A DNA stretch of 64,000 nt from Pseudohongiella spirulinae (GTDB taxonomy: Bacteria; Pseudomonadota; Gammaproteobacteria; Pseudomonadales; Pseudohongiellaceae), in contig NZ_CP013189.1 of NCBI RefSeq assembly GCF_001444425.1, positions 434,001 to 498,000 on the forward strand, in the 5' to 3' direction. Position 1 is the stretch's first letter. Each line of letters begins with the position of its first letter. Positions 54,201-62,843 of this stretch are shown here, in pieces. A program made the translations under genes and the position numbers. Under the pieces are notes generated by a model. The model ran no database searches. It was given only the letters and a program-made list of their open reading frames with translations, and was not told the DNA's origin.

Positions 54201-57200
54201 AATGGCGTCATCACCGATCCAGTGGATGAGGATGGTAACGCGACTTATGCCTTTGATGCCTCTGATAATGGTGTAGTCGTGCTGGGGTTCAGGCAGGTCA
54301 GTAACCTGGGTGCCATAAATATCAATGTGAGCGATGGGTTGACGCAGGACCCTGGTGACTCCACCAATCAGTATGATCAGAATATTGTTTTTTCAAACTG
54401 CTCATTCGAAATCTCGCATGTGCTCAATGCCAACGCCTGTGAGATCACCGAAATCACCTTCACTGTGCGTGACAGTGTCGGGGGGATTGCCACTGACTAT
54501 ATCGGCACCATGCGCATCACCAATAACACCAATCGTGGCGACTGGCTGGCGCCGGCTTCTGCGCAAGGCACACTTGATGCGCCGTCAGGTCCGGATACAG
54601 GTGTCGCCGACTATACCTTCGCTGCCGCCGATAATGGTGTTGTGATACTGGAATTCACCAGTGCAACGCCTGCCGTCATCAATTTTGATGTTGAAGATCA
54701 CACGATTGTGGAAAACGGGGCTTTCGATCCGAACCTGTTTTTCAGCGGCTGTTTTCCACAGATCTTTCAGGGACCGGTGTGCAGCAATCCCGGCACCTCG
54801 GCGTCAGTTGCAATTCCTGACGAAAATCCCGTAGCGGCTTTGCGTTCCCGCATGGTGCTGATGGCAACCATGCAGATAGGTGACTCCAGTGCGGCCACCA
54901 CAGCCACCTTTAACGGTGTGAACATGACCCGCGTGATCCGCATGGAAAACGACGACCAGGGTCCAGGGGTGACAACAGAAATATGGGCCATTTTTGATGA
55001 CGATCTGCCAAATACTGCCGGTACCTACAATGGCTCATTCAGCGGTGGTGTGGGTGATCCGGCAATCTGTGTGCTCAGTGTTACGGGTGTTGAGCAGATA
55101 CTACCCACCCAGGCATCGCCAAATCCGGAGACCGGTCCGGTCAACAGCTCTAAATATACCGGTCCGGTTGTCAATGACCGCCACAATGCAACGACTACTA
55201 TTACAACGCATCAGAACAACGCGTTTGTCTTCAGTGTTGCCGCAAACGACCGGGGGTCAGATTTTTCGCTGGACAGCTATTTCTGGCGCCCACCAGAGCC
55301 CTCGACCACGCTGACCGGTATCTGGGGGGGGCGGGTGCCCCAGAACCCCTTTGATCCGCCATATCGAGAAGCTCAGGATCAGGCTAATCCTACCGGAGGC
55401 AAAACGGCTGGCTCCGCGGGTGTGTTGAGCGCGGCCAGTGTGCTGGAAGTGGTTGAGCCCTATCAATCCGGTGCCTTCCTGCAGCCGACCATGAATGCCC
55501 ATGTGGTGGCTGCTTTTAATCCATTGGTGGCGGGCGCGCCGATTGCTGAAGGCTACGTGCCTGTGGTCTTGTACGAAACTTTTTCCGGTGCCATGAGCTA
55601 TCGAGCTATTGGGAATACCCTGAGGTCACTGCCCTCCAATACCAATTTGACCGTTGATCCCGCTCAGGACTGTGCGATGGAGGATTTTGCTACGGGTACA
55701 ACGGCAGACCTGACCTTGCCCGTGGGCTCAAGTATCACCGCGGCTTATCTGTATTGGGCTGGCAGCGGAACGCCGGCTCAGGCCGACTCCCAGGTGTCTT
55801 TCGGGCCTGATGGCAATGAGGTTTCGGTCGTTGCCGATGAGGTATTTCTGGCAGAAGGCCTGACTGCGGTTGAAGTTGATTTTTTTGCGGGCTATGCCGA
55901 TGTCACCGGTCTTGTTTCCGGGAACGGGACGTATCGCCTGAAGGATCTGGCTGTGCAAACGGGGGCGCCCTGGAATAACAACGGTACCTGCGCAGGCGGC
56001 TGGTCGCTCATCGTAATATTTGAACACCCGAATGAGCATTTGCGTGTAGTCAATCTGTTCCACGGGTTTCAACCTTTTCAGTATTCTTCCTTCACGCTGG
56101 TGCCGCGAAATTTCCGGATGGCAACTTTTGATAATGCTTTGCTGCTCCCCAATGGGCAGGTGACACACGTTACAATCGAAGGTGATGAACAGCTTTCTAC
56201 CGGTGATGAGTCTCTCAGTATTCAGTCGGCTCCAAACGCTGTCACATTCAATGCCTTGCCCAATAGCTTCAATCCGGTAAATTCCGAGTTCAACTCCACC
56301 ATTGTCAGGCCCATTTATGATATCGGCCCGACAACTTATTTCGAGTTCCAGGACTCCGCGGGTCTGAACAGTGACGGTTACGAAATAGATTTCCCGGGCG
56401 TTGACGCTGACGAAAGTACCCGAACCGGGAACCGTATTGGTGAAACCTGGGGACTGGATGTTGATACCCATTATCTGAGCAATACCCTGCTGGAAGACTT
56501 TGCCCAGCCCGGTCAGGAAGCTGAACGCATTACCACGCGTTACAGCTCTGGCCAGGATCTGGTGCTTCTGCTCTCCGAGGTCATCAGTGTCACCAACTTC
56601 CCGATCGCAGACCTTGAGGTTTTTATAGAGCAGTCCGGAACGTTCAAGGTTGGCGGCACAGGCTCCTATCAGATTGACGTTACCAACAATGGCAATGGAA
56701 CCAGCACCGGCGGCGAAGCAACCGGCCTGATCACTGTTGCTGTCAGATTGCCCACCGGTCTGACCTTTGCCAATGCCGGGGATGTTTCAGGGACCGGCTG
56801 GTCGTGCAGTGTTACGCTCAGTCCCGGCGCATTTACCTGTGAATATGATATCGCCAGCACTTACACAGGAGGTGAGCTGCCATCGGGTGACAGTCTGCCG
56901 TCAATCACAGCCGACGTCGTGATTGCCGGAACTTCTCAGTTTCCGCTATTGAATAACAATGCTCCGGTAGTCGCCAGAATGTTGCACTCGGGTGGTAATT
57001 GCGGCGCAGAGGCTGATGGTTTTATCCCGGATCCGTTGGGATGCGACCGCTCGCCGCAATTTGATAACAAGAACGATACCCAGGGCGACACCATCGATGT
57101 TGATGATATAGATGTCAAAACAGACGCCAACAATAACGTTGACAGAGTGGTCACCGTGGTGCGCGGCATAGAAACTGATCTGCGTTTGCAAAAGACTGTC

Positions 57201-60200
57201 CTTGGCACACTGGAGACAAATACCACCGGACAATATCAGTTGACCGTTACAAATCTGGGACCAGATGCCACAACACAGACTATCACGCTGACAGACAATC
57301 AACCGGTTGGAGTGACTTTTCTGGCGGCCGCCGGCACAGGCTGGAGCTGCGCAACGATAACGCCGACCCTGTCATGTACCTTCGCGGGAAGCCTGGCGGC
57401 CAATGCCAGTACCAACCTTATTCTGGATGTTGACGTTGTTGGTGCAGCTGGTTTTAATGTCACCAATACCGCTCAGGTTTCGATCGGTGCCGGTAACTTT
57501 GATACTGTTCCCGGTAATAACGCGGCGACTGATGTCACGACAATCGTGGGTCCCCCGGTGGCTTCTCAGGAAAGGTTCTTGATCTCCGTATCCACACCCG
57601 GCAACAGCACGTCCATCGGTGGGCTGAATAATTTCGAAAACCATGATCTCATTATCTATGATCCCTCGACCGATGAAGCGGTCATGTTCTTTGACGACAG
57701 TCTCGAAAATAGCGGCCGGATAGACGATATCAATGCTGTACACCTGCTCAAGAACGGCCAGATCGTTTTGTCGGCCAATGACAGCAGTACGATTGGTTCA
57801 AATAATCTGGATTTCGATGCCTGGGATCTGGTTCGTTACGATCCGATTGTGGGAACGGCCAGTACATTCCTGGACGGCTCCACGGTTTTTGCAAACCATA
57901 CCACTGTCAATGTCAATGGTGCCTATGTTCTTGATGACTGCGCCAGCAATGACGACGATCTTGATTGCAGTGTGTTGCTGACTACCACGACTGGCGGCGT
58001 GGCGGGAAGCAATAACCTTGCGTTTACCGCGTCAGATATCATTATTTATTACAGAAGTGGTCCAAACGCAGGGCAGGCAGCGATCTATGTGGATGGTAGT
58101 GACCCCGATGTCTTTGGTGCGACAGAAGGGAACGGTAACGTCAACATCGACGCCATTTATCAACGAGTTGATCCATCAGATCCGGAGGGTGTTGTTGACA
58201 CTTACGCCCTGTCAGTAGACAACGCCACGGCAACAATTGGCGATGGGCTGGATCCCGTGACGGGAACCATATTTACCCGGGATGATGTAACAGAATTGAA
58301 TCTGACAGACGGAGAAACACAGAACCTGTTCCTTGGTGATCAGCCTCTGGGCGAATTCAGTCCCGTTTCCGGAGACAGAAGGTTGAATGCCCTGCATATT
58401 ATTGAGGACGGCTATATCGGTCACTTCAGCATCAAGCAGGAGCAGGGAGGGTCGGTCTGTGAGCCGGGCATCATCCGGATAAGCAAACATGAAGGTCTGA
58501 CGCATAACAGGGATCTGGACTACTACGGTACGGTCCGGATCACCACCAGCACCAACTATGGTACCTGGCAACTGCAATCCGGCAATGGCGTGTTGACCAA
58601 TCAGGGCAATGGTCAGGCGTTATATAACTTTGTGGCCGCCGATCAGGGCACAGTCCTGCTGAGACTGGTTTACGACCAGCCTGGCACTGTTAATGTTGAC
58701 GTAACCAATGGCGTGGCGAGAGAAATCGGCAGTGAGGACAGCAGCTTCACATTCAATTCAGTGTTGACGCCCATTACCTGGATAGATGAGTTTTTTGTCA
58801 ACTCATTCAGTAATAATGACGGATCGCGCAACTGGGCTGGTGCCTGGGAAGAGCTGGATGGTGTGGATGGCACCGTCGGCGGTGGACTGGGTGTTAGCAC
58901 GGGTAATATTCAGGTACTGAATGGCCGCCTGCAAATGACATCAAGTGTGGCAGCAGCCAATAACAGTATCGATCCGTCGGTCGCGCGGGTCTACAATATT
59001 GATTCAGTGCCCAACTCTGAGGACGTCACCCTGACCTACCGCTATGCGCATACTGCGCTGGCCGCTTCAGATACCGTTGTTGTCGAAGCCAGAGGATCGT
59101 CAGCAGATAACTGGGTCACGGTTGTGACCATGGACAACATGACCAGCAATCAACAGAATTCTTCCCTGCTGTCGTCTACCTATAATCTGACAACCATTCT
59201 GGGCAATGCTGTGCCAGCACAAACACTGGAGAGTACGGCAGAGATACGCTTCCGCATCAGCAATGGATTCGAGCTTAACCGCTACTTCTATGTTGATCGT
59301 GTTGTCATAGAAACCGCCACGGATCAGTGCGGATATACTGGTTCAGGATCGCTGGAACATTACGCGATTTCTCACAGCGGCTTCGGGCTGACCTGTGTTG
59401 GCACACCTGTCACTTTCACCGCTCATGATGCAGCGCATGATCCGATCTCCGCGGAAGGCGACACGATTAATTTGAGTACTTCGCCTGCCAAGGGTGTCTG
59501 GTCGCGCGTATTGAACGGTGCGGGATCATTGACCAGTGTGGCTGCCCAGTCCGATAACGGTCAGGCGAGTTATACGTTTGCGCCGGGCGAAGAGTCAGTC
59601 ACATTGTTGCTTAACTACACCGTACCCGCCGGGGCCGTTCAGCCAGTTAACATCAATGTGCTGGGTGCCGTGAGCAATGCCTCCGAGCTAGAGGATCCGA
59701 CACTTGAAATCGCCGAGACCGGTCTTTATTTCTACAATGAGACATTGAGCAACGCGACCATACCCACCCAAATTGCAGGTAAGCCATCCAACGTCGCACC
59801 GCTGGCGCAACTGTTAACGCTCCAGGCAGTGCGAAGCTCTGATAACGACCCGTACCAGTGTGTTCCCCTGTTTGATGCCGGACAAACACTGCCAATACAG
59901 TTGGCTGCTGAATGCAAGAATCCTGGCGATTGCTTTGGTGGGGAAACATTCACTGTCAACGGTGAAGCGGTGGCGCTGGTCAATGACAACTCGGCGGCAG
60001 GCGCATCCAGCTATACAGAGGTTGAGCTTGATTTTGTTACGCAGCCGAGCGGCGCCCCGGGTGCGACGCTGGTGTTGAATTACTCTGATGTTGGTCAGAT
60101 GCAACTGCACGCGCGATTCGACATTCCCTTTGGTTTCTTTGGCAACCCGACACCTGACGATCCATTAAATCCACCAGGAAATTCAGGTGACTTTATGCTC

Positions 60201-61772
60201 GGCAGCAGTCAGGACTTCGTTGTCCGCCCATTCGGTTTTGCAATCGATTTCCCAGGAGACCAGGGGCTGGACCGGGCTGATGATTTTCCAGCCAATAACT
60301 TCCCAGATCGGGCGGGCAATCCGGCTGACTCCTTTGCGACTGATGAGGACGGCAATGTCTTTGTTCATGCCGGCGAAGGCTTTGACACCGTGGTCTCGGC
60401 CGTGGCGTGGCAGGCTGGCGACGATCTGGACCAGGACGGTCAGCCAGATGCCGGGGCTGACTTGCATGATAACCCGCGGACGCCGAATTTCTATTATGAC
60501 AGCGATGGTGTGAGTGATAACTATAGAGTGAAGTTGAGTGTTATTGAGAATGAGGTTGAGAATCTTGGCGGTGTGATTGGTGAGCTGGGTAATGAAACGC
60601 TGTTCTACAATGACTTTGACAGTTATGCCGTGAATGGTACCGGTATGCGCAATATCACCTACAACGAGGTCGGCATCATTGACATGCAGGCGCAGTTGGT
60701 CGATAGCAATGAGGATCCGGTCGCGTACCTGGGCACAGACGTTATCAATGGTCGTGTTGATAATGTCGGACGCTTCTATCCAGAACGCTTCCAGGTGACA
60801 AGCACTATGTTGTTGTCTCGCTCTGACCTGAGCTGTGCGCCACCTTCGGTGTTTACCTATATGGACGAGCCTTTCGAGGTTGAGGTAGAGCTTCGTGCAT
60901 TAAATGTTCAGGGCCAGGCCACTGTCAATTACCGGGATGTGTACGCGAAGCTGGCAAGCTATGGTGATCTGAATTTCCGTGCGATAGAGGAAGTGGCCAG
61001 CGCAGATAACAACAACCTGACATCCAGGCTTGTCAATGAAAGCATACCAGGCACCTTCCAGAATCTTTGGGGAGATGTCACGGGTGGGGAGCTGGCGATT
61101 GATGGCGACCTGATATTCAGCAGAGCCACGCCGCCTGAGCCCGACGGTCCGTTTGAAGATATCGTGATAGCGTTTGTGCCCACTGACTCTGATGGTGTGA
61201 CACTGGACGCGGGCGATCTCAATGCTGAGATAACCCAGGCAACACCTGAGTTTTACCAGATTGGCGAGCAGAATTTCCGATACGGTCGACTGATCATCAA
61301 CAATGCCTATGGCCCGGAAACAGAAGACCTTGCCATCACCTTCCAGGTTGAATACTACGATAGTGATCAGGGGCGTTTCGTTGCCAGTATTGATGACAGC
61401 TGTACAGTCATCAATGCCTCCGAGTTGTCGTTCGTGACCGGGACCTACACAGGCGATCTGGATGACGGCGACACAAGCATTGACAGCCCATTATCCAGCA
61501 CTTTCCATCAGGGACAGGTACAGGGTGTGCAGAGCGCAGTCAATCCGACGGATCCTACCTTTACTCTGACGGCGCCAGGTGAGGGCAATGGCGGTACGGT
61601 GGATATTGAAATTGACCTGGATGCATTGAACCTGCCGTACTTGCGCTTCAAGTGGCCACACGAGGATAATGATTACGACGAAAATCCGCGTGCGCAGGTG
61701 GAGTTTGGTCAATTCCGCAGCCACGACCGCGTGATCAACTGGCAGGAGATTTACAATGGAGCGACGCCATAA
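51219..61772 (+). CDS. mshQ: Giant MshQ-like pilus adhesin (3517 residues)
   Basis: Probable exposed adhesin of the MSHA pilus, with an export signal near residues 20-38 (GAIVPAILFVGFASAQ). Regions in order: glycine-rich domain 1 (about 75-345) and 2 (347-602), each beginning VH-F----G-F-PP-G---DVLVV and ending IVIVRY; a Big-1-like Ig domain (604-704). Six copies of a ~120-residue unit starting F-I-H...C--I-V follow: four at 703-1178, one near 2411, one near 2714. A ~600-residue region precedes two DUF11-like domains (about 1791 and 1985). A D-L-I-x-Y-D-P repeat region (2120-2408) and a jelly-roll-like segment (2521-2700) come next. The MshQ-type DUF6701 C-terminus (about 2828-3517) ends LPYLRFKWPHEDNDYDENPRA. 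Known MshQ proteins, as I recall, are about 1000-1500 residues. The start is TTG. The frame is unbroken over 10.5 kb, so selection maintains it. Confidence 0.88.
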   Translation: MRQRSDKKTGFKWSRHNRRLWRGAIVPAILFVGFASAQNPGPEPVTGTGGNTVQEVTIPLIGSGGNISTQGPYTVHVFNSNGTFTPPAGLTSLDVLVVGGGGGGGSTYGGGGGAGGLRWETGVTVNQPSYNVVIGAGGAGGNGITTTNDPSGNGQNGGDSSFGSIVAEGGGYGQGGAQSTGSGGDGGSGGGGGGITTGSARPGGNGTVGQGNDGGDGNGSTGNNNRSGGGGGGAGAAGANGTNGAGGDGGIGSDFSAVFGTGVGDSGWFAGGGGGGKRSGGSSLGGDGGTGGGGAGGGAQDPAATIGQANTGGGGGASGGSGGTPGAAGGSGIVIVRYIAPEQDFIVHTFTGDGAFEAPPGVDEVDVLVVAGGGGGGTSLAFSNAGSGGGGAGGLVYEEGFAVAGSVNITVGAGGAGGDGPGHETGGTGGNSTFGSLTALGGGGGIGGNGSGNTGGSGGGSRGAAGGAATQPASASGGFGNRGGNSAGSPAGAAGTGGGGAGGNAQDLAGTNGENGGNGGVGLQFDISGTNTYYAGGGGGGAAQNLATPGQGGLGGGGDGGRSDTAATAGTPNTGGGGGGGNNDTIGADGGSGVVIVRYAAPQLTITTQPSASAVSDVIFNDQPVINYVDADGSPVGGVQINVALASGGGTLNGTLSATTDASGNATFTDLSITGAAGVRTLSFTVNGFDGEVVSNEVELVTYRFEISHVTNNGVCSAFTAITISVLDSNDDLLLNYDGTVQISNDNNIGNYSLGAGAQGTLDNLTNNDGAAEYTFDINDNGVAILNFSTSVADTYEFDVTSGSIITENYNISLTLEACAFRIFHDGNADVCSVEPVTIQVVTASGNTVTGYTGTVNISTAGITGGNWSKTSTPADALGTLTPGSPDTGAAVYTFVAADAGEVVLNFQDNTAETVNFNLVAANVAQPSGQYDPDLTVQACQFRITHSNASDVCSIEEVTITLVNSAGNTVTNYTGTINLSTSTGLGTWVDVGQSNGVITDPVDEDGNATYAFDASDNGVVVLGFRQVSNLGAININVSDGLTQDPGDSTNQYDQNIVFSNCSFEISHVLNANACEITEITFTVRDSVGGIATDYIGTMRITNNTNRGDWLAPASAQGTLDAPSGPDTGVADYTFAAADNGVVILEFTSATPAVINFDVEDHTIVENGAFDPNLFFSGCFPQIFQGPVCSNPGTSASVAIPDENPVAALRSRMVLMATMQIGDSSAATTATFNGVNMTRVIRMENDDQGPGVTTEIWAIFDDDLPNTAGTYNGSFSGGVGDPAICVLSVTGVEQILPTQASPNPETGPVNSSKYTGPVVNDRHNATTTITTHQNNAFVFSVAANDRGSDFSLDSYFWRPPEPSTTLTGIWGGRVPQNPFDPPYREAQDQANPTGGKTAGSAGVLSAASVLEVVEPYQSGAFLQPTMNAHVVAAFNPLVAGAPIAEGYVPVVLYETFSGAMSYRAIGNTLRSLPSNTNLTVDPAQDCAMEDFATGTTADLTLPVGSSITAAYLYWAGSGTPAQADSQVSFGPDGNEVSVVADEVFLAEGLTAVEVDFFAGYADVTGLVSGNGTYRLKDLAVQTGAPWNNNGTCAGGWSLIVIFEHPNEHLRVVNLFHGFQPFQYSSFTLVPRNFRMATFDNALLLPNGQVTHVTIEGDEQLSTGDESLSIQSAPNAVTFNALPNSFNPVNSEFNSTIVRPIYDIGPTTYFEFQDSAGLNSDGYEIDFPGVDADESTRTGNRIGETWGLDVDTHYLSNTLLEDFAQPGQEAERITTRYSSGQDLVLLLSEVISVTNFPIADLEVFIEQSGTFKVGGTGSYQIDVTNNGNGTSTGGEATGLITVAVRLPTGLTFANAGDVSGTGWSCSVTLSPGAFTCEYDIASTYTGGELPSGDSLPSITADVVIAGTSQFPLLNNNAPVVARMLHSGGNCGAEADGFIPDPLGCDRSPQFDNKNDTQGDTIDVDDIDVKTDANNNVDRVVTVVRGIETDLRLQKTVLGTLETNTTGQYQLTVTNLGPDATTQTITLTDNQPVGVTFLAAAGTGWSCATITPTLSCTFAGSLAANASTNLILDVDVVGAAGFNVTNTAQVSIGAGNFDTVPGNNAATDVTTIVGPPVASQERFLISVSTPGNSTSIGGLNNFENHDLIIYDPSTDEAVMFFDDSLENSGRIDDINAVHLLKNGQIVLSANDSSTIGSNNLDFDAWDLVRYDPIVGTASTFLDGSTVFANHTTVNVNGAYVLDDCASNDDDLDCSVLLTTTTGGVAGSNNLAFTASDIIIYYRSGPNAGQAAIYVDGSDPDVFGATEGNGNVNIDAIYQRVDPSDPEGVVDTYALSVDNATATIGDGLDPVTGTIFTRDDVTELNLTDGETQNLFLGDQPLGEFSPVSGDRRLNALHIIEDGYIGHFSIKQEQGGSVCEPGIIRISKHEGLTHNRDLDYYGTVRITTSTNYGTWQLQSGNGVLTNQGNGQALYNFVAADQGTVLLRLVYDQPGTVNVDVTNGVAREIGSEDSSFTFNSVLTPITWIDEFFVNSFSNNDGSRNWAGAWEELDGVDGTVGGGLGVSTGNIQVLNGRLQMTSSVAAANNSIDPSVARVYNIDSVPNSEDVTLTYRYAHTALAASDTVVVEARGSSADNWVTVVTMDNMTSNQQNSSLLSSTYNLTTILGNAVPAQTLESTAEIRFRISNGFELNRYFYVDRVVIETATDQCGYTGSGSLEHYAISHSGFGLTCVGTPVTFTAHDAAHDPISAEGDTINLSTSPAKGVWSRVLNGAGSLTSVAAQSDNGQASYTFAPGEESVTLLLNYTVPAGAVQPVNINVLGAVSNASELEDPTLEIAETGLYFYNETLSNATIPTQIAGKPSNVAPLAQLLTLQAVRSSDNDPYQCVPLFDAGQTLPIQLAAECKNPGDCFGGETFTVNGEAVALVNDNSAAGASSYTEVELDFVTQPSGAPGATLVLNYSDVGQMQLHARFDIPFGFFGNPTPDDPLNPPGNSGDFMLGSSQDFVVRPFGFAIDFPGDQGLDRADDFPANNFPDRAGNPADSFATDEDGNVFVHAGEGFDTVVSAVAWQAGDDLDQDGQPDAGADLHDNPRTPNFYYDSDGVSDNYRVKLSVIENEVENLGGVIGELGNETLFYNDFDSYAVNGTGMRNITYNEVGIIDMQAQLVDSNEDPVAYLGTDVINGRVDNVGRFYPERFQVTSTMLLSRSDLSCAPPSVFTYMDEPFEVEVELRALNVQGQATVNYRDVYAKLASYGDLNFRAIEEVASADNNNLTSRLVNESIPGTFQNLWGDVTGGELAIDGDLIFSRATPPEPDGPFEDIVIAFVPTDSDGVTLDAGDLNAEITQATPEFYQIGEQNFRYGRLIINNAYGPETEDLAITFQVEYYDSDQGRFVASIDDSCTVINASELSFVTGTYTGDLDDGDTSIDSPLSSTFHQGQVQGVQSAVNPTDPTFTLTAPGEGNGGTVDIEIDLDALNLPYLRFKWPHEDNDYDENPRAQVEFGQFRSHDRVINWQEIYNGATP

Positions 61773-62832
61773 ATGGCTGCTTACTCTGGCAGCATTCATG
61801 GTGGCTGTGTCTTTGCAGGCACAGCCCGCCGCTGATTATTCAGCGTTCCGCACCAACGATGAAGAAAACAACATAGAGGTCTTTAAAAAGGCCAGCCCCT
61901 CGGTGGTATACATCACCAACTCGCGCCTGGTGCGCCGCTCCTTCTTCTCACTCAACCCGCAGGAAATTCCCCAGGGCAGTGGCTCCGGTTTTATCTGGAA
62001 TAACGATGGCTATGTGGTCACCAACTTCCACGTGATTCAGAATGCCTCGCGCGTCACCGTGACCTTGCAGGATGGCAGTGCCTGGGAGGCAGAACTGATT
62101 GGGGTCGAGCCAGATAAGGATTTGGCAGTATTGCGGATTGACGCTCCGCGTGATCGCCTGGTACCAGTGGAGCTTGGGGATTCATCCGATCTGGAAGTGG
62201 GTCGCAAAGTCATTGCCATTGGCAATCCCTTTGGTCTGGATACCACCTTGACCGTGGGTGTGGTCAGTGCGCTGGGGCGTGAAATAAACAGTGTGACGCG
62301 GCGCCGTATTCGCGATGTGATTCAGACGGATGCGGCTATTAACCCTGGCAACTCCGGTGGCCCCTTGCTGAATTCCATTGGCCAGCTGATTGGCGTGAAT
62401 ACGGCGATTTACAGTCCCAGCGGTGCCAGCTCGGGCATCGGATTCGCGATTCCGGTGAACACCGTGAAAAAGATTGTGCCGGAGCTCATTCAGTATGGGC
62501 GGGTGCAGACCCCGACGCTGGGCATCAGCCTGTTCCCGCCGCAGTACGCTGACTATTATCGGCAGCGCTGGGGTCTTGAAGGTGTGATCGTACTGGACGT
62601 GATTGAGGGTGCCAGCCCTGAGCGCGAGGGTATGCGCGGACTGACCGAAACCAACCGGGGCATCATTCTGGGCGATGTGATTACTGCGGTTGATGGCGTG
62701 CCGGTTCGCAATGAGGATGATTTGCTGACGGTGCTGGAAAATCGCGAGGCAGGCGACGTGGTGGAAGTGTCCACCATGCGTGATAACCGTCGTCAGCGCT
62801 ACCGGATTGAGCTGCAGGCCAGTCAGCGCTGA
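61756..62832 (+). CDS. Periplasmic trypsin-like serine protease, HtrA/DegS family
   Basis: A 358-residue protease. A signal peptide (LLTLAAFMVAVSLQAQ, to about residue 23) exports it to the periplasm; unlike DegS it lacks an obvious uncleaved anchor. The catalytic triad is complete: H92 in TNFHVI, D122 in DKDLAVL and S200 in INPGNSGGP. One C-terminal PDZ domain follows (about 245-355, GVIVLDVIEGASPEREGM). Its ATG overlaps the mshQ end by 17 bases, so translation may be coupled. It may process or quality-control MshQ, or be a general envelope protease. Which is unknown. Confidence 0.9.
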   Translation: MERRHKWLLTLAAFMVAVSLQAQPAADYSAFRTNDEENNIEVFKKASPSVVYITNSRLVRRSFFSLNPQEIPQGSGSGFIWNNDGYVVTNFHVIQNASRVTVTLQDGSAWEAELIGVEPDKDLAVLRIDAPRDRLVPVELGDSSDLEVGRKVIAIGNPFGLDTTLTVGVVSALGREINSVTRRRIRDVIQTDAAINPGNSGGPLLNSIGQLIGVNTAIYSPSGASSGIGFAIPVNTVKKIVPELIQYGRVQTPTLGISLFPPQYADYYRQRWGLEGVIVLDVIEGASPEREGMRGLTETNRGIILGDVITAVDGVPVRNEDDLLTVLENREAGDVVEVSTMRDNRRQRYRIELQASQR

Positions 62833-62843
62833 TAATTGATCAG

